Shown one piece after another: positions 42,734-51,921 of a stretch of 64,000 nucleotides of DNA (the first letter of the stretch is position 1; the number at the start of each line of letters is the position of its first letter). Position numbers and translations under genes: made by a program. Source of the stretch: Acidobacteriota bacterium (GTDB taxonomy: Bacteria > Acidobacteriota > Terriglobia > Terriglobales > Acidobacteriaceae); the NCBI GenBank assembly GCA_031296105.1, contig JARLGJ010000020.1, positions 124,001 through 188,000 on the forward strand, read 5' to 3'. The notes beneath the pieces are model-generated. The model was not told where the DNA came from, did no database searches, and worked only from the letters and a program-made list of their open reading frames with translations.

Positions 42734-44089
42734 TTATTTGGAGACGGAACTCAACGGCACGCGGCGCTCGCAGTCCTGGGCGCGGCCGCAGGTATCGGCC
42801 TCGTGGAACTGCTCCTGCTCGGTGGAGCCGTGCAGGGCGGTGGTGCTGCTGGTGCCGCCGGCAATGACCTGCGAGACGTCGTCAAAGTACCCGGTGCCCA
42901 CAAACTGCTGATGCTTCACCGCGCGGTAGCCGTCCTTCTCGGCGGCAAATTCCTTCTGCTGCAGCTCGCTGTAGGCGGTCATGGCGCGTTCCTTGTAGCC
43001 CTTGGCCATGTCGAAGACCGCATAGTTCAAGGCGTGGAAGCCGGCCAGGGTGATGAACTGGAACTTGTAGCCCATGGCCGCCAGCTCCTTTTGGAAGTTG
43101 GCGATAGTCGCGTCGTCCAGCTTCTTCTTCCAGTTGAACGAGGGCGAGCAGTTGTAGGCCAGCAGCTTGCCGGGGAATTTGGCGTGGATGGCTTCGGCAA
43201 AGCGCCGCGCCTCGTCGATGCTGGGCTCGCTGGTCTCGCACCAGATCATGTCGGCGTAGGGCGCGTAGGCCAGGCCGCGCGAGATGGCCGTGTCCAGGCC
43301 GCTCTTGATGCGGTAGAAGCCTTCGCCGGTGCGCTCCTCGCCGGTGAGGAACGGATGGTCGTAGGGATCGATGTCGCTGGTGATGAGCTTGGCGCCATTG
43401 GCGTCGGTGCGGGCGATGAGAATGGTGGGTACGCCCGAGACGTCGGCCGCCAGGCGGGCGGCAATCAGCTTCTGCACGGCCTCCTGGGTGGGGACAAGAA
43501 CCTTGCCGCCCATGTGTCCGCACTTTTTGGCCGAGCTTAGCTGGTCCTCAAAGTGGACGGCGGCGGCGCCGGCTTCGATCATGCCCTTCATCAGCTCGAA
43601 GGCGTTGAGCGTGCCGCCGAAGCCGGCTTCGGCATCGGCGACGAGAGGCGCCATCCAGTAGCGCCCGTTCTTGCCCTCCTGCTTCCAAATCTGGTCGGCG
43701 CGCAGCAGAGCGTTATTAATGCGGCGGCAGAGTTGAGGAACGCTGTCGGCCGGATAGAGGCTCTGGTCGGGATAGACCTGCCCGGAGGTGTTGGCGTCGC
43801 CGGCCACCTGCCAGCCGCTGACGTAGATGGCGTCAAGCCCGGCCTCCACCATCTCAATAGCCTGGTTGCCAGTCATGGCTCCCAGCGCCGGAACCCATTG
43901 GCGCTCGTGCATAAGCTGCCACAGGCGCTCGGCGCCCAGGCGGGCCAGGGAGTGTTCCACGTGAATGGTGCCGCGCAAACGCTCCACGTCGGCCGCGGTG
44001 TAAGTGCGTTCAATGCCGCTCCAGCGCGCATCGGTGGTCCAGGTCTTGGTGATGTCGTTGCTGTTTTCGTGTGCAGTCACTGTCGTCAT
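42734..44089 (-). CDS. aceA: Isocitrate lyase
   Basis: About 451 residues from ATG 44089 ([10 protein letters not shown]), preceded by AAGGGGAA; an in-frame extension to 44149 has no support. The signature KKCGHMGGK with catalytic Cys is present, as are [39 protein letters not shown], and [11 protein letters not shown]. The C-terminal GSTEQEQFH is typical. It splits isocitrate into glyoxylate and succinate, the first step of the glyoxylate shunt, allowing growth on acetate or fatty acids. Malate synthase is not in this window. A clear terminator follows. Confidence 0.97.
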   Translation of the reverse strand: MTTVTAHENSNDITKTWTTDARWSGIERTYTAADVERLRGTIHVEHSLARLGAERLWQLMHERQWVPALGAMTGNQAIEMVEAGLDAIYVSGWQVAGDANTSGQVYPDQSLYPADSVPQLCRRINNALLRADQIWKQEGKNGRYWMAPLVADAEAGFGGTLNAFELMKGMIEAGAAAVHFEDQLSSAKKCGHMGGKVLVPTQEAVQKLIAARLAADVSGVPTILIARTDANGAKLITSDIDPYDHPFLTGEERTGEGFYRIKSGLDTAISRGLAYAPYADMIWCETSEPSIDEARRFAEAIHAKFPGKLLAYNCSPSFNWKKKLDDATIANFQKELAAMGYKFQFITLAGFHALNYAVFDMAKGYKERAMTAYSELQQKEFAAEKDGYRAVKHQQFVGTGYFDDVSQVIAGGTSSTTALHGSTEQEQFHEADTCGRAQDCERRVPLSSVSK

Positions 44090-44718
44090 TTCCCCTTCAA
44101 AAAGTGGTTGGTGTCGTCTCCGCCGAGGCTGCAACCAGGCTGTGCCCATGCCGCGCCGCGGGCGGAATTGCTTGAAAAGGGGCCCACTGCCTTTCGGTCC
44201 GGTGAAAACAGAGAGGGATCGCCCTGCGCCGCGCCGGTCCGCAGAATCGGCAGCGCTCGGCGGTCCTCACCTGCATCCGGAACTTGCTTGCACCGTGACA
44301 AAAACCCTGAGGAACAAACGGGACGCGGCGCTGGTTGACGCCGGCTGGATGAAGGGGCCCACAATGCCTGGGGCCGGAGGGCAAAAGGTCTATCTTAGGC
44401 AGTCACGCTGGCCGTGCCGGAACTGGTTGGTCCGCACGCCCGTTGTTGGCTGTTTTAGAGTTAACGGAGGGATGTGTGGTCGCAAAAAAAGCGCGACACC
44501 CCCGCCCTCCGAGATGGGGAAGATTAGCGAAGGGCTGCGGGGAAGGCAAGAAGAAAATGAAATCCACTTCCATTTCAGGGCTTCGAGGATAAAAATTCGG
44601 ACAAATTACGCAAAATTAAGATTTCTTCCACTGTTTCCACAGTTTACGCACAGCCTTTACACGGCAGCGTGGCGCCGGACGCTTGCCTAACCGGCCCCGC
44701 AGGCCGCATTCTCATCGT
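44090..44718. other. Long divergent intergenic region between aceA and a DnaC-like gene
   Basis: 629 bases with no supported gene; short open frames here lack ribosome-binding sites. The part near 44600-44650 is A/T rich (ATAAAAATTCGGAC, AAATTACGCAAAATTAAG), an obvious contrast with the rest of the window, and probably holds promoter elements. A CTGTTTCCACAG inverted repeat lies near 44630. I see no riboswitch or sRNA that I can name. Confidence 0.5.
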
Positions 44719-45522
44719 ATGTCTCAGGAAGTCACCCCAACTCCGTCCGGTTCAGCCAGCCCCGAAGAGGCGCGCTGCCCCATTTGCGGCGGCACGGGAT
44801 GGCACATGGTGCAGGTGGAGCACCGCGGGCGCATGGTGGAGCAGGCCAGCCGTTGCGACTGCATCCGCAGCCATCACGGCGAGCGGCTGCTGGAGAGCGC
44901 GCGCATTCCGCGCCGCTACCGCCATTGCGAGCTCTCGAACTTCGATCACGACGGCCAGTTGTTCCGCTCGCTGGCGTCGGCCTACCTGGCGTCCATGCGC
45001 TTCGTCGAGGAGTATCCGATGGAGACCGCCGGGCTGTTGCTGACCGGTCCCATCGGCAGCGGCAAAACGCACCTGGCGGTGGGTATCATCAAGGAACTCA
45101 TCACCCAGAAGAACGCCAACTGCCTGTTCTACGATTATCGCGAGTTGCTCAAGGAGATTCAGAATTCCTACAACAACAGCGTTCCAGCCACCGAAATGGA
45201 AGTGCTGCGGCCGGTCTTTCAGGCCGAGGTGCTGGTGCTGGACGAGCTGGGCGCGGCCAAGCCGACCGAGTGGGTGTGGGATACGGTCTCGCACATTTTG
45301 AATACGCGCTACAACGACAAGCGCACCACCATCATCACCACCAACTTTAAGGATCTGGCGCCAGGCGAGCTGGACTCGCGCGCTTCCCGTGCTGCCCGCG
45401 AAGAAACGCTAGGGGACCGCATCGGCGAGCGTATGCGCTCCCGCCTGCATGAGATGTGCCGCGTGGTGCAGGTGGAAGGCGACGATTACCGTATGAAGTA
45501 CAAAAGCGCCAGCCTGCGCTAG
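44719..45522 (+). CDS. DnaC/IstB-like AAA+ ATPase (putative helicase loader) with N-terminal zinc ribbon
   Basis: About 267 residues from ATG 44719; no strong ribosome-binding site precedes it. An N-terminal Cys cluster (CPICGGTGWHM and later RCDCIRSHH) forms a short zinc-binding domain. The AAA+ part has Walker A GPIGSGKTHLAVG and Walker B VLVLDELGAAKPTEW. Sensor-like TTIITTNFKDLAPG and an arginine finger region near GDRIGERMRSRLHEMC follow. The layout matches DnaC/DnaI-like replicative helicase loaders and IstB transposition helpers. No transposase is adjacent, so a replication role is more likely. It stands alone between isocitrate lyase and a membrane gene. Confidence 0.82.
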   Translation: MSQEVTPTPSGSASPEEARCPICGGTGWHMVQVEHRGRMVEQASRCDCIRSHHGERLLESARIPRRYRHCELSNFDHDGQLFRSLASAYLASMRFVEEYPMETAGLLLTGPIGSGKTHLAVGIIKELITQKNANCLFYDYRELLKEIQNSYNNSVPATEMEVLRPVFQAEVLVLDELGAAKPTEWVWDTVSHILNTRYNDKRTTIITTNFKDLAPGELDSRASRAAREETLGDRIGERMRSRLHEMCRVVQVEGDDYRMKYKSASLR

Positions 45523-45553
45523 CGCTCCACGTTATTGTCGCTTCCTTCGCGAA

Positions 45554-46009
45554 TCAACCGGCCGTCTCGCCGGATTTCTTGATCGCCTCGCGCACCAGCG
45601 CAATCAGCACCAACACAACCAAGCCCACCGAAAGCACGGGATGGCGCAGCAGGCGCCCCAGCGCGTGGAAGACTGCGTCCAGCCAACCCAGAGAATCCAC
45701 CAGGCCGAAGATGCCACCGGCCAGCAGATAAGCGGAAGCCTGGTCCAGCGATCGGCGCGAAGTCTCGCCCAGCCAGTGCTGGTAGCTGCGGCCGTACCAT
45801 CCCGAGACGAAGCCAATCAGCACGAGGGCGAAGATCCACTGCGCGGTGCAAAGCAGAAACGCAATTCCTGTGAAGGCGGCAATCTGCAGCAGGCGAACCT
45901 TCAGTTCCGCGGTCAGCAGCTCCGGCAGGCGGGTAATGAGCAGCAATGTGAGACCCAGGCAGAGCGCAACGCAGGAGGCGAACAGCGGAAGGTAGAAAAA
46001 GACGGCCAT
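45554..46009 (-). CDS. Small polytopic membrane protein of unknown function
   Basis: 151 residues with about four hydrophobic segments: 1-26 (FFYLPLFASCVALCLGLTLL), 40-72 (IAAFTGIAFLLCTAQWIFAL), 93-112 and 121-142 (VLSVGLVVLVLIALV). A short polar loop WYGRSYQHWLGETSRR lies between the pairs. No family is recognised. It is convergent with the DnaC-like gene 31 bases away. Confidence 0.65.
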   Translation of the reverse strand: MAVFFYLPLFASCVALCLGLTLLLITRLPELLTAELKVRLLQIAAFTGIAFLLCTAQWIFALVLIGFVSGWYGRSYQHWLGETSRRSLDQASAYLLAGGIFGLVDSLGWLDAVFHALGRLLRHPVLSVGLVVLVLIALVREAIKKSGETAG

Positions 46010-46081
46010 ACGCTGATTGCAACATAGCCGTGGATGCGGGACAAGTCCGGGGAATGACGAAGGAAGAAGTACAACGCGAAC

Positions 46082-46120
46082 GCCGCCAAGGGGAGGGAGG
46101 AGGATCTCCCACTCGGCGGC
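46082..46120 (-). terminator. Hairpin after the Sel1-like gene
   Basis: Outer stem GCCGCC / GGCGGC enclosing a second pairing (GGAG / CTCC). No U-run follows on the - strand, so it may be a processed 3' end or a weak terminator. Confidence 0.4.
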
Positions 46121-46135
46121 GCCCGCGCGGAGGAA

Positions 46136-46426
46136 TCAGCGAATGGCGAACATTTGCAGCAGCGCGGGCACGTAGTCGCGCATGGCGGCGCGGCGATACC
46201 ACTCCATGGCGCAGGCTGGCTCGCCGGCGGCATCGTACACGGTGCCCACCATGAATTCGGCTTCGGCGTGTCCGCTGACGGCGGCCACGGCCAGAGACTC
46301 GCACTCTTCATTGCTCAACTGAATATTTTCAAAGCGCGTCAGGAACGTGCGCAACTGACATAGCGTTGCGCGCAACAACTTTTGTGATTCAGATTCCGGT
46401 AAAACGTAAACAGGATTTGCTGCCAT
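46136..46426 (-). CDS. Small Sel1/TPR-like repeat protein
   Basis: 96 residues, soluble. The second half reads AEAEFMVGTVYDAAGEPACAMEWYRRAAMRDYVPAL, whose first 20 residues begin a Sel1-type alpha-helical repeat (A-x-A-x5-Y...A-x3-W-x3-A-A). Only one full repeat is visible, so it may mediate a protein contact or be part of a larger complex. No signal peptide is seen. Function unknown. Confidence 0.65.
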   Translation of the reverse strand: MAANPVYVLPESESQKLLRATLCQLRTFLTRFENIQLSNEECESLAVAAVSGHAEAEFMVGTVYDAAGEPACAMEWYRRAAMRDYVPALLQMFAIR

Positions 46427-46576
46427 GGCTCACCCTCTCCCTTTCTTGCAGTCTGCCAGAGCCCATGCGGCGACGCTGTGATTCTGCTCCGCCAACAAAT
46501 GTTCACCCGGTCACAATAATGAAAGTAACCCGCACCTACGGCAATTGTTGCGCATGGAGATTTTCGCACTTCGGTA

Positions 46577-47881
46577 ATGCACTTCTCATGTTTTGGGAAT
46601 CCTTCCGTCCATGCACAAGCAGTGCGTCGGTCGCGTTGCGATACACTGACGGCTGTGTGGTGCGAACTTCCATTTTCGCCGGAGACAGACGCAGAGTTCT
46701 TTGCGGCGCTGCCGGCCGCGCCCGCCGTGTTCATGCTGCGTCCCAACGCCGCGGGCGGTGAGCCTTACGTCAGCAAGACGGCCAATCTGCGCCGCCGCCT
46801 GGAGCGCCTTCTGGCTCCGGCCGAAGGACGGCGCCTGAGCCTGCGCGAGCGCGCGGCCAGGGTGGAATACCAGCAAGTGGGCGGAGACTTCGAGGCGGGC
46901 TTTGCGCTCTACCAGGTGCTGCGCCGCGAGTTTCCCGCAAAGTATGCCGAGCGCATGCATCTGCGCCCCGCGCCGCTGCTGCAACTGCTCAAGGAAAATC
47001 GCTACCCGCGGTTGGCGATGACCTCGCGCATCCGTTCCGCCAGGACGGGCGTGTACTTTGGCCCCTTTGCCACGCGCGCCGAAGCCGAACAGTACGGCAA
47101 CGATTCGCTCGACTTCTTTTTGCTGCGCCGCTGCACGGAAGAACTCGCGCCCGATCCGAAGTTCCCCGGCTGCGTCTATTCCGAAATGAAGATGTGCCTG
47201 GCGCCGTGCTTCCAGGGATGCAGCGACGATCGCTACGCGGAGGAAGCCGCGCGCGTGGAGCAGTATCTACAGACTGCGGGACATTCACTGCTTGTCGAGA
47301 TTGGCCGTCAGCGCGACGAAGCCAGCGCGCGGCTGGAGTTTGAGGCCGCGGCCGCCGCACATGCCCGGCTGGATAAAATCAAAGCCGTCAGCACGCGCGC
47401 GGCGGAGATCGTACATCGTCTGGACCTTTTGAACGGCGTGCTGCTGCAACCGTCACACGAAGCGGGACACATCGCGCTCTTCCGCCTCGCCGGAGGAATG
47501 CTCTTCGGCCCCGTGGCGTTCGACGTGAGTCCGCGTCCGGCACAGCCCTCCGCAGTGCCGGAGACGGCCTTGCATCCGCGTCCCGCGCCGCCGCAGGCGC
47601 AAAGCATGGAGGCGCGATTGAAGGCCACGCTGGCGGCCATCGAGGTTCGCGCGCCGCGCTCGGCCGCCGAGTGGATGGAGCACCTGGCGCTCGTCAAGCG
47701 CTGGTACTACCGCAGCAGCAAGGTGGGCGAAATTTTCTTTGAAGATGAAGCCGGTGCGCTGCCCATGCGCCGCGTAGTGCGCGCCGTGGGCAGGGTGTTT
47801 AAAGGAGAAAAGCCCGCCGCCGATCTCAGCGAGACCGCTGGCGACTACTGGACCTTCCGCGCCCGCGAAGCCGGGCTATAG
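46577..47881 (+). CDS. UvrC-like protein with degenerate GIY-YIG domain and no C-terminal nuclease
   Basis: Up to 434 residues; ATG 46577 or GTG 46655 (VWCELPFS) could be the start. It follows the UvrC N-terminal order. A GIY-YIG-like domain (50-80) has AVFML for GIY and YVS for YIG but keeps NLRRRL. Then come the UvrC-specific YFGPF (about 160-164), a Cys region (C186, C199, C207, C211, C215), and a UVR-like helix pair (LEFEAAAAAHARLDKI) for UvrB binding. The C-terminal RNase H-like 5' nuclease and the helix-hairpin-helix domains of true UvrC are absent. It is therefore not the repair nuclease itself. It may be a regulator, a Cho-like derivative or an inactive paralogue. Its stop overlaps the convergent neighbour by 6 bases. 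Confidence 0.75.
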   Translation: MHFSCFGNPSVHAQAVRRSRCDTLTAVWCELPFSPETDAEFFAALPAAPAVFMLRPNAAGGEPYVSKTANLRRRLERLLAPAEGRRLSLRERAARVEYQQVGGDFEAGFALYQVLRREFPAKYAERMHLRPAPLLQLLKENRYPRLAMTSRIRSARTGVYFGPFATRAEAEQYGNDSLDFFLLRRCTEELAPDPKFPGCVYSEMKMCLAPCFQGCSDDRYAEEAARVEQYLQTAGHSLLVEIGRQRDEASARLEFEAAAAAHARLDKIKAVSTRAAEIVHRLDLLNGVLLQPSHEAGHIALFRLAGGMLFGPVAFDVSPRPAQPSAVPETALHPRPAPPQAQSMEARLKATLAAIEVRAPRSAAEWMEHLALVKRWYYRSSKVGEIFFEDEAGALPMRRVVRAVGRVFKGEKPAADLSETAGDYWTFRAREAGL

Positions 47882-49405
47882 CGCGCCACTCTGCTTGCGG
47901 AAGACCACGCGCACGCCGTCGCGCCAGCGCTCATCCACTCCATACAGACGCCACTCCACCTCGGGAGAAAGATAGCGCAGCATGGTGGCCGTGGTGGTGT
48001 GCAGGTGCAGGGCGGGCGCGGCCAGAATGAGAACGGGATCGCGCTCGGAGAGTTCGCGTCCGGGGAAATAACCGCTTGCCGCAAACTCTCCGCGGCGCAG
48101 CAGCCAGCGCACGCGAGCCCAGTAATCCAGCCCTTGAATCGGCAGATGAAAATCCTCGGCGGCCTTTAACTCGATCACCGCCAGCCGCCCGTCGCGCAGG
48201 ATTCCTAGCAGGTCGATCACCGCGCGGTCGGCGGCGGCAAAGGCCGGCACCTGCGGATAAAACATCGCGGGATCGAGCTGCGCATCGAGCAGGCTCAGGT
48301 CGCGCTCGACGATGGATTGCAGCCAGCGCTCTGGCTGCAAGCGGTAGAACGGGTGCGTGTGATCGCGCCCGCCGCGCTTTTGCCGCAGCAACTCGATCAA
48401 CTGCCGCAGCAGCGGCTCGGTCTCTTCCGTCAGTTCGTACTCGGCGGGAGCCGCGCCAAAGACGATGCGCTCCACCATGCGGAAGTGCGCGCCGGCCTCG
48501 AAGGTGGCGCGGGCAAACTCCAGGCCGTGAAAGCGGAAGCTGATGGCCGAGGTGCTGACGGCCACGGGCTGTGCCTGCGGACACAAGGCGTTCATGCGCG
48601 CCACGGCCCCGGCAAAGCGCTCCAGCACCTGCTCGCGGCGGAAGCAATGCACCAGGTGCGTGCTCAGGTTGAGTTCCGTCGCCAAGTCGAGCTCTGCCAC
48701 ATCGCCGGAGTGTTCGTCAAGTGCGAACAGTTGCCAGTTGGCCGCCTCGCGATTGAGATGCGACAAACGCAGTTGCGCCGTCAGTGCGCGGCCCTCGGGG
48801 ACAAAGAGCGTGGCCGTGCCAACGTGTCCCTTGCCGGAAAGATTCTCGCGGCAGTAGTCAAGCCACAGCACGGCCACGGCCACCGCGTTGTCGATGGTCG
48901 ATTGCAACTCCTCCGCGCCGCAGCCGACGACGGCAATGCGCTGCTGTCCGCGGCGCAGCAGTGCGCGCGCATAAACGGCGCTAAAGGAGTGCTCCAGGTC
49001 GGACGTGGTAGTCAGGCGCTCGATTATCCAGCCGGGAAAGACGTGCTCCAGCGCGCGCTCCAAGGCGCGTTGATAGGTGGCCCGCACCGCGCGCAAGGAA
49101 GAGGCGCTGCGCCGCTGAGTCTTGGGGCATATCTCCAGCCGCGCGGGCTTGGCCTGTCCAAAGCGCATCACGGAGAGTTTGAGGATGCCGTTCTTCACCT
49201 CGGCCGCCACGGCGCGGCGCACAATGTTGCGCTCCTCCGACCATATCTGCAGCAGGCAGCGCTCACGCTCCGGCGCCACGGAGTAGTGCGCGCTGGCAAA
49301 ATCGAAGAGCGTGCGGCTGTCTTCCACCACCACGGACTCGGCATTCACGCTGAGGTAGCCGGCAATGAGATTGGCAATTTCTTCGGGCCCGGTGACGGCG
49401 CTCAT
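47876..49405 (-). CDS. Unknown protein with C-terminal PD-(D/E)XK-like nuclease motif
   Basis: 509 residues, soluble, no signal peptide. The first ~380 residues are unrecognised. Near the end, AVIDLLGILRDGRLAVIELK aligns with the PD-(D/E)XK restriction-endonuclease-like core: Asp ~398, then Glu-x-Lys ~412-414, followed by Gln ~424 and an aromatic-rich helix (LDYWARVRWLL). This suggests a metal-dependent DNase or RNase fold. The N-terminal part has alternating helices and strands with no known signature. It is convergent with, and overlaps by 6 bases, the UvrC-like gene. No restriction-modification or toxin-antitoxin partner is obvious. The motif reading is inference from spacing, not a database match. 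Confidence 0.6.
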   Translation of the reverse strand: MSAVTGPEEIANLIAGYLSVNAESVVVEDSRTLFDFASAHYSVAPERERCLLQIWSEERNIVRRAVAAEVKNGILKLSVMRFGQAKPARLEICPKTQRRSASSLRAVRATYQRALERALEHVFPGWIIERLTTTSDLEHSFSAVYARALLRRGQQRIAVVGCGAEELQSTIDNAVAVAVLWLDYCRENLSGKGHVGTATLFVPEGRALTAQLRLSHLNREAANWQLFALDEHSGDVAELDLATELNLSTHLVHCFRREQVLERFAGAVARMNALCPQAQPVAVSTSAISFRFHGLEFARATFEAGAHFRMVERIVFGAAPAEYELTEETEPLLRQLIELLRQKRGGRDHTHPFYRLQPERWLQSIVERDLSLLDAQLDPAMFYPQVPAFAAADRAVIDLLGILRDGRLAVIELKAAEDFHLPIQGLDYWARVRWLLRRGEFAASGYFPGRELSERDPVLILAAPALHLHTTTATMLRYLSPEVEWRLYGVDERWRDGVRVVFRKQSGAL

Positions 49406-49494
49406 GGCGGTCTCCGAACAACGGGATTCGCACGGCGGGAAAACTCCGCACGAGAATAGCAGGTGCGGCGCGTGCGGAATAGAAAGAAGCAGCG

Positions 49495-50631
49495 CTACTT
49501 CAGAATTACGTTATGCAACTCAACATCCACCGGCGCGGCAAAGCGCTCGCCCTGGCGTCCCCAGCGGCGGAAGCCCGGCGGCGCAAAGCGCACGCGCAGC
49601 TTGTACACCGCTTTGCGCGGCACGTTCGCCTGGCGTTGATACAGGTCGAACCAACGCGTGTGCTCCGTGGAGAGAATGGCGTCGCCGAATGATTTCCCCT
49701 CGCCGCTGAGCAGCTCGGCGTGAACCGTGAGGCCAGGGACCACGCGACCGGTGCGCGCGTCCCTCGGAAACACCGCCAGGGCCGTTGCGCCGACGCGCCC
49801 CAGGGCGCGCAGGCCTGTGCGATGCAAATCGGCGTCGCGCCGCGCATGGATGACCGTGGCCTCGCCCATGGCATAGCCGACAAAGTAATCGCCCGCGGCT
49901 TCTTCCGCGCCGCTATCGGTCTGTTGCCACAAGGAGGTAATCGCCGCCGTCTGAGCGGCGTTGCCCGGGCGCAGCAACTCGGCCTCTTCGGCAAAGCTGA
50001 TGCTTGAAGCCAGCGGCATTGCCGCCAACATTTCCGCGGTGAGCGGCAGCGGCGAAAAGTCGGCAACGATGGGCAGGCCATTGCCGTTCGCCGCGTCAGC
50101 TTCCACCGTCACGCGCAAGGCGTAGGAGTGGCCCGGCGCAAGCTCCAGGTTGGTTCCATAGGCATTCAGCAACGGATACCAGCCGATGTCCACGGGCAAA
50201 GTTCGCGTATTGCCAAGTTCGTCGGTGAGGCGCGCGTGCACGGCAAGGTTGGGCAGCAGGCGGAGATCGGCGCCGAGCACAAAGATGCGCAGATGAACCT
50301 GCCCTGCCGGAGCGTCGTGCCAGGCCAGCTTGTTGTCGGCAGCGTTCTCCCACCAGCCTTCGGCGGCGGTAAAGGTGTAGGCCACGCGCAACTCTCCGGC
50401 GCGGCGGTCTCCAATGGCGGGACCGCTGTGCGACAGAATCCACTCCAGCAGCGTGGCGTCGTTGGCCTCCGCCGGGGAAGGCACGTTTGCACCGGGCGCC
50501 GCGGTGATCTTCTCCGCGCCCTCAGCGAGCTTGCTCGCCGCATCGCTTTGCGCAAAGGCCGGGGCAGCCAACAGGAAAGCGAGCGCGCAGAGCACTCCGG
50601 TTCGTATCCGCTGCCGCAATCCCGTTTGCAT
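49495..50631 (-). CDS. Secreted protein of unknown function, possible Tp34/P19-like region
   Basis: About 378 residues from ATG 50631, preceded by GCGGAGGAAGCACG. A signal peptide (QRIRTGVLCALAFLLAAPAF-A) is clear. The mature protein is strand-rich. The segment LPVDIGWYPLLNAYGTNLEL, followed by APGHSYALRVTVEAD, recalls the periplasmic Fe2+/metal transport proteins Tp34/P19. A second part near 230-370 is less typical and ends in VDVELHNVILK. No membrane domain is seen, so it is periplasmic or exported. The next gene in this direction, the PD-(D/E)XK-like one, is not functionally linked. The Tp34 link is tentative. Confidence 0.5.
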   Translation of the reverse strand: MQTGLRQRIRTGVLCALAFLLAAPAFAQSDAASKLAEGAEKITAAPGANVPSPAEANDATLLEWILSHSGPAIGDRRAGELRVAYTFTAAEGWWENAADNKLAWHDAPAGQVHLRIFVLGADLRLLPNLAVHARLTDELGNTRTLPVDIGWYPLLNAYGTNLELAPGHSYALRVTVEADAANGNGLPIVADFSPLPLTAEMLAAMPLASSISFAEEAELLRPGNAAQTAAITSLWQQTDSGAEEAAGDYFVGYAMGEATVIHARRDADLHRTGLRALGRVGATALAVFPRDARTGRVVPGLTVHAELLSGEGKSFGDAILSTEHTRWFDLYQRQANVPRKAVYKLRVRFAPPGFRRWGRQGERFAAPVDVELHNVILK

Positions 50632-50676
50632 CGTGCTTCCTCCGCGCGGAGTCATTCGCAAGGAAATTGTACTGCT

Positions 50677-51201
50677 TTAAAGTATGCCCGCCGTCAGGAA
50701 TGGGCCCAGCCGCCGCAGTTGCTGGCCGGGTGCCAGAGAGGCGAGCAGTTCCCGCGCCGTGCGCCGCAATGCGGGATGCCGAACCTCGGGCGCAATCTCC
50801 ACCAGGGGCTCCAGAACAAAGCGGCGCTCGTGCATGGCCGCGTGCGGCACGGTGAGATCCGCCGTGCGCAGCACGCGAGCGCCATAGAGAAGTATGTCGA
50901 TATCGATGGGGCGCGGACCCTTGGGAATTGCGCCTTCGCGGCAGCGTCCCAGATCATGCTCAATCGCGTGCAGCGCGGTCAGCAAACGGTGCGGCGCTTC
51001 CGCATCGTCACCGGCATCGATGTTGAGTTGAACCACCGCATTCAGGAACCATGGCTGCGCGGTGTAGTCCACCGGTTCGCTCTCATACAAAGAGGAAGCG
51101 GCGGCCACGCGGCCCAGTTTTGCAAGCCGGGCCAGCGCCGCGCGCAGGGTTGCCGCGCGGTCTCCAAGGTTGGAACCGAGCGAGAGAAAGACATCTTCCA
51201 T
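50677..51201 (-). CDS. folK: 2-amino-4-hydroxy-6-hydroxymethyldihydropteridine pyrophosphokinase
   Basis: 174 residues from ATG 51201, the normal HPPK length. The family signature is present: VFLSLGSNLGDRAATLRAAL at the start, SSLYESEPVDYTAQPWFLNAV, and PRPIDIDILLYG, which contains the metal-binding Asp-x-Asp. It transfers pyrophosphate from ATP to the pterin in folate synthesis. In-frame sequence extends far upstream to 51729, but the homology begins at this ATG. No other folate gene is adjacent. Confidence 0.96.
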   Translation of the reverse strand: MEDVFLSLGSNLGDRAATLRAALARLAKLGRVAAASSLYESEPVDYTAQPWFLNAVVQLNIDAGDDAEAPHRLLTALHAIEHDLGRCREGAIPKGPRPIDIDILLYGARVLRTADLTVPHAAMHERRFVLEPLVEIAPEVRHPALRRTARELLASLAPGQQLRRLGPFLTAGIL

Positions 51202-51420
51202 ATTGGCAAAGGACGAAAACGCCGCCCATCCTCCCCGGTATTGTATGCGCCAAAGGCGCGAAAACACAGGCTGCGCGCGACACAATAGGTTGTGCGAATC
51301 GGCGGCGCGCGCAGCGAATCCACAAGCCATTGCGTATGGGTAGCGGCGCCAAGCCCTCGTAAAAAGGGCACAAACGCCGTCTCTCTGTGGAAAAACCCGC
51401 ATAAAATCAGGCGAATCGTC

Positions 51421-51450
51421 TTGTCGCAGGGAAAAACGTTGCGATAAGAT
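51421..51450 (+). promoter_or_regulatory. Possible sigma-70-type promoter of the HU gene
   Basis: TTGTCG (-35 like) and TAAGAT (-10 like) separated by 18 bases, about 47 bases before the HU start codon. Each box matches the consensus at 4 of 6 positions. Confidence 0.35.
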
Positions 51451-51496
51451 GACCGGGACTGAGGCGCAGTGCCTCATCTTCAAGGAGGAATACACA

Positions 51497-51796
<300 letters not shown>

Positions 51797-51818
51797 TCAC
51801 GGCTCTTTTGTCCTTATG

Positions 51819-51842
51819 AAGCCGGTCCCTCGGGGCCGGCTT
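51819..51842 (+). terminator. Terminator-like hairpin of the HU gene
   Basis: Stem AAGCCGGTCC / GGGCCGGCTT region with one G-T wobble and a 4-base loop, starting 23 bases past the stop. The trailing U-run is short (TTTGTC). Confidence 0.65.
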
Positions 51843-51921
51843 TGTCGTGCGCGAAAATTTCTTGCAGCGTAGCGCCGCATCGTAGTCGGTTGAAGATTGG
51901 TCTAGTGATAGATCGTCGAAC

